The position numbers and the translations under genes are program-made. DNA of 43,648 nt from Oscillospiraceae bacterium (GTDB taxonomy: Bacteria > Bacillota > Clostridia > UMGS1810). The stretch covers positions 1 through 43,648 of the forward strand of contig SVJH01000018.1 in NCBI GenBank assembly GCA_015069095.1, in the 5' to 3' direction. Positions 1 to 8,507 of this stretch are shown piece by piece; the first letter of the stretch is position 1, and the number at the start of each line of letters is the position of its first letter. Under the pieces are notes generated by a model. The model was not told where the DNA came from. It made no database searches and worked only from the letters and a program-made list of their open reading frames with translations.

Positions 1-156
1 TTAAGTTCTTATTTAAGTTTTTTAGCTCATAACTTTTACTAGCTTTAAAGCTTGTATGCTTTTTAAAACTCAATTCTCTTTAACGAGAACCTCTCTTTGC
101 TGTTCAATTTTCAAAGACCAATTTGCTTGTTGCCTTCATTTGCGGCAACTTTGTAT
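1..156 (-). other. rRNA operon leader (16S gene outside the window)
   Basis: Read on the minus strand, this stretch follows two strong tandem promoters. It contains the GGTCTTTGAAAATTGAACAG-type sequence (99-119) that is typical of Firmicute rrn leaders just ahead of 16S rRNA, and a GTTGCC/GGCAAC hairpin (about 130-149). No coding sequence is apparent. The 16S gene itself should begin just left of base 1 and is not visible. The identification rests on the leader and promoter pattern only. Confidence 0.75.
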
Positions 157-185
157 ATTTTACCACACCGAGACGGGTTTGTCAA
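157..185 (-). promoter_or_regulatory. rrn promoter P2 (proximal)
   Basis: On the minus strand: TTGACA (180-185), a 17-bp spacer and TAAAAT (157-162), reading into the rRNA leader. It lies downstream of a second promoter of the same architecture, as usual for rrn operons. Confidence 0.8.
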
Positions 186-253
186 CACTTTTTTAAACTT
201 TTTTCAAAGTTTTTTTGGTGTTTTTTTACTTCCCTCTCAAAAGGTGCTTTATT

Positions 254-282
254 ACTATATCACATACGTCCTCTGTTGTCAA
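254..282 (-). promoter_or_regulatory. rrn promoter P1 (distal)
   Basis: On the minus strand: TTGACA (277-282), a 17-bp spacer and TATAGT (254-259). It is a strong sigma-A match in tandem with the promoter about 100 bp downstream. Confidence 0.8.
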
Positions 283-320
283 CACTTTTTTAGAAATCTA
301 ACTCATACTATTTTATACAT

Positions 321-968
321 TTACTTTATTGGAAGTGCATAAAACAGTATAAAGAAATAATGGAATGTGCTTCCTCCTATTACAAAAAGATGCCACAATG
401 GGTGCATATACCTTATTTTTAATTTATAGAATATTACGCCGACAGTGTAAAACACACCGCCAAGTATTAAAAATAACATTCCATTTATGCCAACTGCATC
501 AAATATAGGTTTTAGAATGAAAATTGCCATCCATCCCATCAACAAATAAAGTACTAAAGACGCTTTTTCCCATTTTTTAAGATTTATTGAATTAAATACT
601 ACGCCAAGTATTGTTAGCGTTAAAAGCACACCGAAAACTGTCCATCCAAGCCATCCACGAATAAGCGAAAGTGCGATTGGTGTGTATGTTCCAAATATTA
701 AAAGGAAAATAGAACAATGATCGAATATTCTGAAAACACGTTTTGCCTTGTTGTTTTTTAGAGAATGATATATTGTTGAATTCACATACATAACAATTAG
801 CGTAAATCCGTATATTGCTGAACTTACAATGCCCAATGCATCACTCACAAAGCAAGAATATACTATTGCTACTGCTGTTGCTGCTATTGCAAGTAATGCT
901 CCAAGACCATGTGTTATGGCATTTGCAATTTCTTCTCCTAATGTTTGATTATTTGTTTTATCTGTCAT
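321..968 (-). CDS. trhA: TrhA/hemolysin III family (PAQR) membrane protein
   Basis: A 215-aa integral membrane protein with about seven hydrophobic segments. It shows the conserved family residues: an early His (AITHGLGALLA), the DHCSIFLLIFGTYTP segment near residue 80, and the late HPLWHLFVIGGSTFHYF region, which together form the presumed metal site of the HlyIII/PAQR superfamily. The family is thought to act in membrane homeostasis; the name hemolysin is historical. The start ATG follows an AGGTG ribosome site. The gene reads toward the rRNA promoters and no strong terminator is seen between them. Length is normal for the family. Confidence 0.9.
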   Translation of the reverse strand: MTDKTNNQTLGEEIANAITHGLGALLAIAATAVAIVYSCFVSDALGIVSSAIYGFTLIVMYVNSTIYHSLKNNKAKRVFRIFDHCSIFLLIFGTYTPIALSLIRGWLGWTVFGVLLTLTILGVVFNSINLKKWEKASLVLYLLMGWMAIFILKPIFDAVGINGMLFLILGGVFYTVGVIFYKLKIRYMHPLWHLFVIGGSTFHYFFILFYALPIK

Positions 969-1093
969 TATATTTCACCTGCCGTAAAAATTATTGTCAT
1001 TATTTTTAAGTTTCATTCATGTTTTTAGTAATTTCTACATTTTTTTGGAAAATCCTTTTTTGAATTTATAAAATTTGAATTGTTAATCAAATT

Positions 1094-1122
1094 AAAAAAG
1101 CGATTTTCAACATGAAAACCGC
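1094..1122 (-). terminator. Intrinsic terminator after the DUF1874-like gene
   Basis: On the minus strand a 9-bp stem (GCGGTTTTC/GAAAATCGC with one G-U pair, 1100-1108 and 1114-1122) is followed by six T (1094-1099). It lies just after the stop of the 127-aa gene. Confidence 0.75.
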
Positions 1123-1133
1123 TTCAACTTTAC

Positions 1134-1517
1134 TTATGATAATCTAATTAAATGCTGGCAATAAACATACACATTTTGAATTTTCTTTGCCTGTGCTCCT
1201 TCTTCTGTAACAAGTTCAGGTTGTGTTTCAGAAGGAGTAACATAAAGTTTAAATACAATGGCATCCTGATTTGGTCTCATATTACGAATATGTTTGTATG
1301 TAAAATTCTTTTTAGTAATACCAAGATAATCAAACATTATAGTTTCTATATCAGCATTATTAAAACAACGCAATATATCCTCTTCATTATGTATTTCAAG
1401 AATATGTCTCGCCTCTTCAAATGTTATGTTATAACATTTATACTCTCCTTCATTTAAAACAGACATCATACTACTGTTATCAAGCAACAATAATGGCAAG
1501 TTTTTAAAATCACTCAT
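1134..1517 (-). CDS. Divergent DUF1874 (STIV B116 / AcrIII-1-like fold) protein
   Basis: A 127-aa protein. The pattern LLLLDNSSM, then EGEYKCYNITFEEAR, a helix ending DYLGI, and DAIVFKLYVTP matches the order of elements in DUF1874. Members of that family include YddF-like proteins and the viral AcrIII-1 ring nucleases that cleave cyclic tetra-adenylate. The catalytic signature, a His in a GH(E/D)xT motif, is replaced here by NNADIE at residues 53-58, and the usual R-x-EEG motif is also lost, so ring-nuclease activity is doubtful. The ATG at 1517 follows AGGGAGG. A longer frame opening at 1610 is excluded because the promoter lies inside it. The gene is monocistronic, with its own promoter and terminator. 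Family assignment is from pattern reading and moderately sure. Confidence 0.55.
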   Translation of the reverse strand: MSDFKNLPLLLLDNSSMMSVLNEGEYKCYNITFEEARHILEIHNEEDILRCFNNADIETIMFDYLGITKKNFTYKHIRNMRPNQDAIVFKLYVTPSETQPELVTEEGAQAKKIQNVYVYCQHLIRLS

Positions 1518-1547
1518 GAAATATACCTCCCTGTATTTGTAAAATGC

Positions 1548-1572
1548 ATATAATATATAAGTGATATTATAT
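1548..1572. promoter_or_regulatory. Inverted repeat in the 5' leader, possible operator
   Basis: ATATAATAT (1548-1556) and ATATTATAT (1564-1572) form a perfect 9-bp inverted repeat with a 7-bp gap, immediately downstream of the -10 of the DUF1874-like gene. It could be a repressor site. A/T-only sequence makes chance occurrence more likely. Confidence 0.4.
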
Positions 1573-1578
1573 ATATTC

Positions 1579-1607
1579 AGTATACAATATGCAAAAAAGT
1601 TTGTCAA
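1579..1607 (-). promoter_or_regulatory. Promoter of the DUF1874-like gene
   Basis: On the minus strand: TTGACA (1602-1607), a 17-bp spacer and TATACT (1579-1584). It places the transcription start near 1572 and supports the ATG at 1517. Confidence 0.8.
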
Positions 1608-1613
1608 CAAAAA

Positions 1614-3065
1614 TTATTCAATTACACCTATTTTTATATCATCAATATACATTTCGCTAACTACGTTAGAACCTGCAACTTGTTCTATACCTACCATTGT
1701 TACAAGTTCTTCTTTGTGTTCGGTGATAAATGCTACTTGCGTCCATTCATCTTTAGGTATTGGAAATTCTTTAAAGTCTGATGCAGTATATGCAAACGCA
1801 GTTCCTACAACACCAAATGTTGATACTTTAATTTTAGAACTTTTTTGAGGAATATAAACCCACATCGAAATTACATATTTTTTTCCTATATTTTCAGGCG
1901 AAAAAGCATTTGCAACTTTTATTCTGTGATCAGGTTTACTTCTTGCTCCAAATAGCAATGACCTACCATTATCATCCACATCGTAAATATCCGATACAGC
2001 AAGACCATTTAAGTTATAGTTTGCTCCGCCTGCAATCATTGATTTTGGTATACTTTCGATATCGTTAAACGAATAGTCAATAGTAAGATTAGCATTTTCA
2101 AGTGCAGAAATTATTTCCTGAGAAATTATTTCTTTTTGAGGTAAAGCCTCGTTTGTATCGGAAGTGGTTTTTGTACAAACAACTTCTATATCGTCTGTAT
2201 ACAAAACAGGAGAAATGACTAAATTGCTTTTATCCTGATAAATTCCAAGCATTGTAGCAATTTTAGATGCCGATACATTTTCAAAAACTATTTTTGTCCA
2301 CTTTCCCGCTTCGATTTCATATCCCTCTGATACTGTTGGTCTGGTTGCATATGTTGTATTTGTCTCTCCATATGCTCCAACTACTACAAGAGAAGGATAC
2401 TCAGGCGACATAACCCACATTGAAACAGTAAATCTTTCCCCTACATATTCAGGCGGAAAAATGTCATGAATTTTAAATCTGTGGCTTTTTGTTAAAAAAC
2501 CTTCTATCTTTAAATATTGACCTGTTTTTCTGCTATGATCAATTCCCTCTTCTACTGTAACTTTCCCTGGCATACCACCACCAAGAAGATAGTCTTTAAA
2601 TGATGTGATGTTTTCAAAATCAAGTTTTTTTGTATACAATTCTTGGTATGTAATTTCTACTTTTCTTTCTGCGTCATTCCAGTTTACAACTGCACCAAGG
2701 CTTTCAGATACGAATCGCACAGGAACAAGTGTACGTCCGTTTACGATTGTAGCATATGTATCAAGTTTTATACTTTTGTCATTAACTGTAGCATATTTTT
2801 TGCCAATACCTATTTTTATTGTAGTTGAATTCTTTTTAGCCGTAACACTTTTTTCTATGTCATTCCACTCTACTGTTGCACCAAGACTTTCAAAAATTGC
2901 ACGCATAGGAACAAGTGTACGCCCGTTTACAATTATAGGATTCTGGTCGTATACTTCTTCTTTTCCGTTTATAACAACTTTGATATCGCTCCCCTGTGCA
3001 AAAGAGTACGGTATGCTTGACAAAACAAAAGTTAATATAAGTATAATGCAAAATACACGCTTCAT
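1614..3065 (-). CDS. Secreted protein with paired copper-amine-oxidase-N (stalk) repeats and two carbohydrate-binding-like modules
   Basis: A 483-aa exported protein. Residues 1-23 are a signal peptide (MKRVFCIILILTFVLSS, cut near FAQG). Two stalk repeats follow, marked by VNGRTLVPMRAIFESLGA and VNGRTLVPVRFVSESLGA, each ending in W-N-D. The rest is two related halves of about 150 aa with the pattern FxPE-(Y/N)-(V/I)-G-x-x-(F/Y)-x-(V/I)-SMWV and a late YTDDIEV or YIDDIKI, as in jelly-roll carbohydrate-binding modules. No enzymatic domain is visible, so a cell-surface or polysaccharide-binding role is likely; the ligand is unknown. The ribosome site is GGGGAAG before ATG. Confidence 0.75.
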   Translation of the reverse strand: MKRVFCIILILTFVLSSIPYSFAQGSDIKVVINGKEEVYDQNPIIVNGRTLVPMRAIFESLGATVEWNDIEKSVTAKKNSTTIKIGIGKKYATVNDKSIKLDTYATIVNGRTLVPVRFVSESLGAVVNWNDAERKVEITYQELYTKKLDFENITSFKDYLLGGGMPGKVTVEEGIDHSRKTGQYLKIEGFLTKSHRFKIHDIFPPEYVGERFTVSMWVMSPEYPSLVVVGAYGETNTTYATRPTVSEGYEIEAGKWTKIVFENVSASKIATMLGIYQDKSNLVISPVLYTDDIEVVCTKTTSDTNEALPQKEIISQEIISALENANLTIDYSFNDIESIPKSMIAGGANYNLNGLAVSDIYDVDDNGRSLLFGARSKPDHRIKVANAFSPENIGKKYVISMWVYIPQKSSKIKVSTFGVVGTAFAYTASDFKEFPIPKDEWTQVAFITEHKEELVTMVGIEQVAGSNVVSEMYIDDIKIGVIE

Positions 3066-3124
3066 TTTTTCACTTCCCCATTATTTATACAATAATTATA
3101 CATCAATAAACTATTCAAGTCAAT

Positions 3125-3586
3125 TTAATATCTTGCACTTTCCTTCATTCTTCTGTCTATTTCTCTATTTGCATCTTTTTTTGCTATATCATCACGTTTA
3201 TCGTATAATTTTTTACCGCGTGCAAGTGCAAGTTCAAGTTTAACTTTTGAATTCTTAAAATATAAGCTAAGCGGAATTAAAGAATAACCTTTTTCTTTGA
3301 TTTTACCTATCAGTTTTAATATTTCTCTTTTGTGAAGAAGAAGTTTTCTTTCTCTTAAAGGGTCTTTGTTAAAAATATTTCCTTTTTCGTAAGGACTTAT
3401 ATGCATATTTTTAACAAATACTTCGCCGTCAGTTATTGAAGCGTAAGAATCTTTTAAGTTAACCTTGCCTTCTCGAAGAGATTTTACCTCTGTTCCAACA
3501 AGTTCTATTCCACATTCGTATGTTTCTTCAATAAAATAATCATGACGAGCTTTTTTGTTTTGTGCTATATTTTTAATACTGTCCAT
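3125..3586 (-). CDS. smpB: SsrA-binding protein SmpB
   Basis: A 153-aa protein that binds tmRNA and delivers it to stalled ribosomes for trans-translation. It carries the family hallmarks: [20 protein letters not shown] near the N-terminus, [18 protein letters not shown], the YEKGN segment, and the basic tail [19 protein letters not shown]. Length is typical. It starts 3 bp after the rnr stop codon, so the two are translationally coupled. This rnr-smpB order is common in Firmicutes and makes sense because RNase R degrades mRNAs released by tmRNA. The tmRNA gene is not in this window. Confidence 0.97.
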   Translation of the reverse strand: MDSIKNIAQNKKARHDYFIEETYECGIELVGTEVKSLREGKVNLKDSYASITDGEVFVKNMHISPYEKGNIFNKDPLRERKLLLHKREILKLIGKIKEKGYSLIPLSLYFKNSKVKLELALARGKKLYDKRDDIAKKDANREIDRRMKESARY

Positions 3587-3589
3587 ATT

Positions 3590-5692
3590 TTATTCCTCCA
3601 ATTCAAAGTCAATCTCACAAAGCGATATATTTACGTTTTTAACACGCACCTTTACTTTGTCCCCTATTTTGTATGCATTATTTGTTCTCTCGCCTATAAG
3701 TCTGTAATTTTTATCGTCATAGATGTAGTAATCATCTTTTAAATCTACAACTCTTACAAGACCTTCTATGGTGTTTTCAAGTTCGGCAAAAAAACCAAAA
3801 GATGTTACCGATGAAATATAAGCATCATAAACATTACCGATTTTATCGGACATATACTCACATTTTTTAATATCTAAAACATCACGTTCGGCATCTTGTG
3901 CATTTATTTCAGTCTCGCTTGAATTTACAGATGCTTTGTGTACAAAATATTCAAGTTGTTCTGCCCTTTTTTCGTCAATACCAAAATTAAGATACTCTTT
4001 AATAATTCTATGAATTGCAAGGTCGGGATAGCGTCTTATCGGGGATGTAAAATGACAGTAGTAGTCAAATGCAAGTCCGAAATGTCCTTTGTTTTCGGGT
4101 ACGTACTGTGCTTTCATTAAAGAACGGAGCATTACTGTTCCGATTATCTTTTCATAAGGTGTTTCCTTTATTTTTTCAAGCAGTTTGCTATACTGAGAAG
4201 GATGTGGTTTTGATGTGTTTTTTATTGAGTAACCCATACTTTTTATAAAATCACAAAATGCAGTTACCTTTTCGTTTGAAGGCGGTTCATGAACTCTGTA
4301 TATAAAAGGAATTTTCATCCAGAACATTTGTTCGGCTACAGTTTTATTACAAAGAAGCATAAATTCTTCTATTATATGATTTGCGTATGTTGTTTCATAC
4401 TTATATACATTTTTAACTTTTCCGTTTTCAAAAAATTCAACCTTTGCTTCCGGAAGGTCAAAATCGACCGCACCTGCATCCATTCTTTTTTTACGAAGTA
4501 TTTTTGACAACTCATACATATTCCTTAGCATATCAAGAATATGAGCATATTCCTTTTGAAGATTTTTATCCCCCTCAAGAATCTTGTAAACATTATTATA
4601 TGTCATTCTTTCTTTAGAATTTACAACTGATTCTACAATTTTATGGCTTACAAGATTTCCGTCTAAATCAAGTTTCATAATAACTGATAAAGTAAGCCTG
4701 TCTTTATTTGGATTTAAAGAGCAAATTCCGTTTGAAAGTTTTTTTGGAAGCATAGGGATAACTCTGTCTGCAAGATATACACTTGTGCCTCTTTTAAATG
4801 CTTCTTTATCAAGAGGGCTTTTTTCTGTTACATAATGTGATACATCAGCAATATGAACACCTAAAACATAACCATCGTTTTCCTTTTTTAGCGAAATTGC
4901 ATCATCTAAATCTTTTGCATCATCGCCGTCTATTGTAATAATAAGTTCATCTCTTAAATCTTCTCTTGTGTATATTTCATCATTTTTAATTTCATCTTCA
5001 AATCCATCTGCAAAAGATAAAACTTCTTTTGAAAATTCTTCTTTCAAATTATAGCGACGAATTACAGATACAACATCCATTCCAATATCGTTTTCGTTTC
5101 CTAAAACTTCAATAACTTTACCTTCGGGTTTTTTTGTGTTTTCTCCCCAGTTAGTAATCTCAACAACTACTTTATCACCTGTTTTTGCATTTTTAAAGTG
5201 ATTTTTTGATATAAAAACATCCTTTGGTATTCTTTTTTCATCAAGAACAACAAAGCCAAAATTTCTGCTCTTTTCAAATCTACCGACAAATTCTGCTTTT
5301 CCTCTTTCAATAATTTTTTCAATTCTGCCTTCTGATAGTTTGCCGTTTTTAGATTTTTTAAATATACTTACAGTAACCTTATCTCCCGAAAATGCACCGT
5401 TTGTATAGTTTTTTCCAATAAATATATCATCTGCGTCCTCTACACTTACAAATCCATATCCAACAGAAGAACCGCGAAAAATTCCACTTACAAAATTTGG
5501 ATTTTGTGATAAGACGTATCTTTTACGTTTTGTTTTTATTATATATCCTTCGTCTATAAGTTCTTTTAAAAGGCACGAAAACTCATTCTCGTCTTTTTTT
5601 GGAACGCCAAGAACAGTTAAAAGTTCACTATATAAAAGCGGTGTGTATGATTTATCTTTAAAAAATGCTAACAGTCTTTCTTTTCGATTCAT
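3590..5692 (-). CDS. rnr: Ribonuclease R
   Basis: A 700-aa 3'-to-5' exoribonuclease of the RNB family, which degrades structured RNA, including in trans-translation. Order of domains: N-terminal winged helix (about 1-65), two cold-shock/OB segments (about 70-215), the RNB catalytic domain (about 245-575) with the metal-binding Asp cluster DGDDAKDLDDA, and the HFTSPIRRYPDL signature. A C-terminal S1 domain follows (about 625-700). The basic C-terminal tail seen in some family members is absent. It is the first gene of an rnr-smpB operon and is transcribed divergently from the DUF1015 gene. Confidence 0.97.
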   Translation of the reverse strand: MNRKERLLAFFKDKSYTPLLYSELLTVLGVPKKDENEFSCLLKELIDEGYIIKTKRKRYVLSQNPNFVSGIFRGSSVGYGFVSVEDADDIFIGKNYTNGAFSGDKVTVSIFKKSKNGKLSEGRIEKIIERGKAEFVGRFEKSRNFGFVVLDEKRIPKDVFISKNHFKNAKTGDKVVVEITNWGENTKKPEGKVIEVLGNENDIGMDVVSVIRRYNLKEEFSKEVLSFADGFEDEIKNDEIYTREDLRDELIITIDGDDAKDLDDAISLKKENDGYVLGVHIADVSHYVTEKSPLDKEAFKRGTSVYLADRVIPMLPKKLSNGICSLNPNKDRLTLSVIMKLDLDGNLVSHKIVESVVNSKERMTYNNVYKILEGDKNLQKEYAHILDMLRNMYELSKILRKKRMDAGAVDFDLPEAKVEFFENGKVKNVYKYETTYANHIIEEFMLLCNKTVAEQMFWMKIPFIYRVHEPPSNEKVTAFCDFIKSMGYSIKNTSKPHPSQYSKLLEKIKETPYEKIIGTVMLRSLMKAQYVPENKGHFGLAFDYYCHFTSPIRRYPDLAIHRIIKEYLNFGIDEKRAEQLEYFVHKASVNSSETEINAQDAERDVLDIKKCEYMSDKIGNVYDAYISSVTSFGFFAELENTIEGLVRVVDLKDDYYIYDDKNYRLIGERTNNAYKIGDKVKVRVKNVNISLCEIDFELEE

Positions 5693-5779
5693 TTTTTTAC
5701 CTTTCTTTTCATATGCTAACTATTATTATAACATTTTTTTTAAAAAAAGATACTGTTTTTTTAAAATTAAAACAAAAAC

Positions 5780-5808
5780 TTGAAAAAAATACATAAAAGT
5801 ATTACAAT
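5780..5808 (+). promoter_or_regulatory. Promoter of the DUF1015 gene
   Basis: TTGAAA (5780-5785), a 17-bp spacer and TACAAT (5803-5808), ending 28 bp before the ATG. Confidence 0.75.
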
Positions 5809-5836
5809 AGAATAAAAAAACGAAAGGATTTTAAAT

Positions 5837-7084
5837 ATGCCTATTTTTAACAAAGCAAAAATGCTTCTTCCAAATAATATTGATTTTTCAAAGTGGAGTG
5901 TTGTTGCGTGCGACCAGTATACATCAGAGCCAAAATACTGGGAAGACGCAAAATTAGTAGTGGGAAATAATCCTTCTGCTTTAAATATTATTTTCCCAGA
6001 AATATTTTTAAATGACCCTGATAAAAAGGAAAGAGTAAAAAATATTAACCAGGCAATGGATAAATATATTGAGCAGGGAGTTTTAAAAGAAACAGAGCCT
6101 TGTCTTATTTATGTTGAAAGAACTCTTAAAAACAAAACTGTAAGACGTGGTATTATGGGAGTTGTCGACCTTGAAGAATATGACTTTAACAAAGGTTCAA
6201 CATCAAAAATACGCGCAACTGAAGGAACGGTTTTAGAAAGAATTCCACCTCGAGTTGAAATTAGAGAAAATGCATCACTTGAACTTCCACATATTATGCT
6301 TCTTATTGACGACGACAAAAAAGAGATTATCGAGCCACTTTCTGAAATAAAAGAAAGTTTTGAAAAAGTTTATGATTTTGAATTGATGCTTGATTCAGGA
6401 AGTATTAAAGGTTATAAAATCGACGATAAAAAAGCAGATGAAATAATAGAAAAACTTGAAAAATTTGGCGACAAAGAACTATTTAAAAACAAATATAATG
6501 TTGATAAAGAAGTTCTTATGTATGCAGTTGGCGACGGAAATCACTCGCTTGCAACAGCAAAAACATGTTATGAAAACCTAAAGAAAAAAGTAGGAAAAGA
6601 AAATGCAATATGTGCACGATTTGCACTTTTGGAACTTGTAAATCTTCACGATGATTCTTTGGAATTTGAAGCAATTCACAGAGTTGTTTTTGGTGTTGAT
6701 ACAGAAAAAATTATTTCCGAACTAAAAAGCAAATATAACCTTACTGAAGGCGAAAACGACGTTAGTTTTGAAATTGTAACAAAAGATGGTATTAAATCAT
6801 ATATTATTGAAAATCCTGATTTTAATTTAACTGTTGGATGTATTCAGAGTTTTATTGATTCATATCTTTCAAAAAACGAAGGAGAAGTTGACTATATTCA
6901 CGGAGAAGATGTAGTTAAAAATTTAAGTCAAAAAGAAAACAATGTTGGAATAATTCTTAAATCAATGCTTAAAACAGATTTATTTAAAACAGTTATTCTT
7001 GACGGCGCACTTCCAAGAAAAACATTTTCTATGGGAGAAGCATGCGACAAAAGATTCTATCTTGAAGGCAGAAAAATTAAGTAA
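5837..7084 (+). CDS. DUF1015 family protein (SerK-like superfamily)
   Basis: A 415-aa cytoplasmic protein of the DUF1015 family. Hallmarks are the N-terminal WSVVACDQYTSEPKYW, the central IRATEGTVLERIPPRVEIR, and the VGDGNHSLATAK motif near residue 235. Some archaeal relatives phosphorylate free serine (SerK), but the bacterial role is not firmly established and the gene here has no serine-biosynthesis neighbours. It is monocistronic with its own promoter (5780-5808), AAAGGA ribosome site and terminator. Confidence 0.85.
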   Translation: MPIFNKAKMLLPNNIDFSKWSVVACDQYTSEPKYWEDAKLVVGNNPSALNIIFPEIFLNDPDKKERVKNINQAMDKYIEQGVLKETEPCLIYVERTLKNKTVRRGIMGVVDLEEYDFNKGSTSKIRATEGTVLERIPPRVEIRENASLELPHIMLLIDDDKKEIIEPLSEIKESFEKVYDFELMLDSGSIKGYKIDDKKADEIIEKLEKFGDKELFKNKYNVDKEVLMYAVGDGNHSLATAKTCYENLKKKVGKENAICARFALLELVNLHDDSLEFEAIHRVVFGVDTEKIISELKSKYNLTEGENDVSFEIVTKDGIKSYIIENPDFNLTVGCIQSFIDSYLSKNEGEVDYIHGEDVVKNLSQKENNVGIILKSMLKTDLFKTVILDGALPRKTFSMGEACDKRFYLEGRKIK

Positions 7085-7086
7085 CA

Positions 7087-7114
7087 AAAAAGGCGCTTAT
7101 AAGCGCCTTTTTTT
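7087..7114. terminator. Bidirectional terminator between the DUF1015 and MATE genes
   Basis: A perfect palindrome GGCGCTTATAAGCGCC (7092-7107) flanked by A-rich sequence on the left and seven T on the right serves both converging genes. Confidence 0.9.
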
Positions 7115-8444
7115 AATAATATTTATATTTGTTTCGTTTTAACATAATAAACACAACTGACACCACAACTGCCATAAGTTCTGCTACAACTATTGAAATC
7201 CATATTCCGTCTACCTGCCATATCATTGGAAGGAGAATTACCGCAGCAATCTGGAAAACAAGTGTTCTTAAAAACGATATTATTGCACTTGTTACTCCAT
7301 CGTTTAAGGCGGTAAAAAAACCTGATGAGAAAATTGCATATCCCATAAACAAATACGAGAATGAGAATATGTTAAATCCTTTCAGTGTTAAAGAAAAAAG
7401 TTCTTTGTCATACCCTACAAAAAGTTTTGATAACGGATACGCTAAAAGAAGCGACATAACCATCATAATTACAGAAAAAACTCCGATTATCACAACACTT
7501 AGTTTTAAAATATTTTTTAGTTCTTTATCATTTTTTGCTCCGTAGTTATATCCTACAACAGGTGCTGAGCCTATTGAATATCCAATAAATATTGCAGCAA
7601 AAATCATACTCACATACATTAAAACACCATACGCTGCAACTCCGTTTTCCCCTTCGTATTTCATAAGTTGTCCGTTGTAAAGCATTGCGACAAGCGACAT
7701 AGAAATATTACTCATAAGTTCGCTTGAACCGTTAGTACACGTTTTAACAATTGGCTTTAAATCAAATTTTGTTTTTGTAAGTTTCAAAAGAGAATTATTC
7801 TTTCGAGCAAAGTAGATTATCGGCAAAAATCCGCCGACAAACTGACTTATTGCTGTTGCAATTGCTGCACCTTTTATTCCAAACGGAAATACTCCAACAA
7901 GTAAAAAATCAAGCACCATATTGATGATACCGCTAATTAAAGTTACTTTAAGACCTAAGTTTGGTTTTTCTGCAGTAATAAAGAAACTTTGAAATTCCAT
8001 TTGCATCACAAACGCAGGAAGTGCTATAAGAATTATTGTGCCATACTCAACACATCCAATTAAAAGTTCGTTGTCAGCACCAAGCATTTTAGAAACCGGC
8101 TCTATATAAATAATCCCTAAAATTGCAATCAAAAATGACAATGCAAGTGAAACGTAAACAATAAGCGAAAAAATTTCATTTGCCTTTTTTTCCTTACCTT
8201 CGCCAAGTGTTTTTGCAACAAGTGCACTTCCACCTGCACCAAACATAAATCCTATGCACCCGAGTATCATTAAAAACGGCATAATAAGATTTACTGCTGC
8301 AAATGGCATTTTACCTGCGAAGTTAGAGACAAAATATCCATCAACTACGCCATATATTGATGTGAAAATCATCATCAGTATCGGTGGCAAAGTAAAACGC
8401 ATTATTCTTTTATATGTAAAATGATCAGATAGTTTAATATTCAT
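7113..8444 (-). CDS. MATE family multidrug/cation efflux transporter
   Basis: A 443-aa membrane protein with about 12 hydrophobic helices in two related halves. Family features include the N-terminal helix PPILMMIFTSIYGVVDGYFVSNFAG, GAGGSALVAKTLGEG after helix 2, and SAPVVGYNYGAKNDKELK in the second half. MATE proteins export drugs or metabolites using Na+ or H+ gradients; the substrate cannot be read from sequence. The ATG follows GAGGA. It ends at a shared terminator with the DUF1015 gene. Confidence 0.93.
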   Translation of the reverse strand: MNIKLSDHFTYKRIMRFTLPPILMMIFTSIYGVVDGYFVSNFAGKMPFAAVNLIMPFLMILGCIGFMFGAGGSALVAKTLGEGKEKKANEIFSLIVYVSLALSFLIAILGIIYIEPVSKMLGADNELLIGCVEYGTIILIALPAFVMQMEFQSFFITAEKPNLGLKVTLISGIINMVLDFLLVGVFPFGIKGAAIATAISQFVGGFLPIIYFARKNNSLLKLTKTKFDLKPIVKTCTNGSSELMSNISMSLVAMLYNGQLMKYEGENGVAAYGVLMYVSMIFAAIFIGYSIGSAPVVGYNYGAKNDKELKNILKLSVVIIGVFSVIMMVMSLLLAYPLSKLFVGYDKELFSLTLKGFNIFSFSYLFMGYAIFSSGFFTALNDGVTSAIISFLRTLVFQIAAVILLPMIWQVDGIWISIVVAELMAVVVSVVFIMLKRNKYKYY

Positions 8445-8456
8445 AATTATTCCTCA

Positions 8457-8498
8457 TAAAAAAATAGACAAAGTGCCTCTTGCACTATGCCTATTTTA
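8457..8498 (-). terminator. Terminator after the PBP gene
   Basis: On the minus strand, nested stems AAAATAG/CTATTTT (8461-8467, 8491-8497) and AGTGC/GCACT (8472-8476, 8482-8486) are followed by a T-run. It separates the PBP gene from the MATE gene downstream. Confidence 0.7.
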
Positions 8499-8507
8499 TC
8501 AAATTCA

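Noticed and set aside
97-342. Plus-strand ORF of 81 aa at the left edge
   Set aside because: It runs antisense through the rRNA promoters and leader and has no ribosome site or recognisable product.
3066-3124. tmRNA gene next to smpB
   Set aside because: Only 59 bp separate smpB from the next gene; there is no space for ssrA.
2605-3243. 212-aa plus-strand ORF across the stalk-domain gene and smpB
   Set aside because: It crosses two well-supported minus-strand genes and their intergenic signals; no ribosome site.
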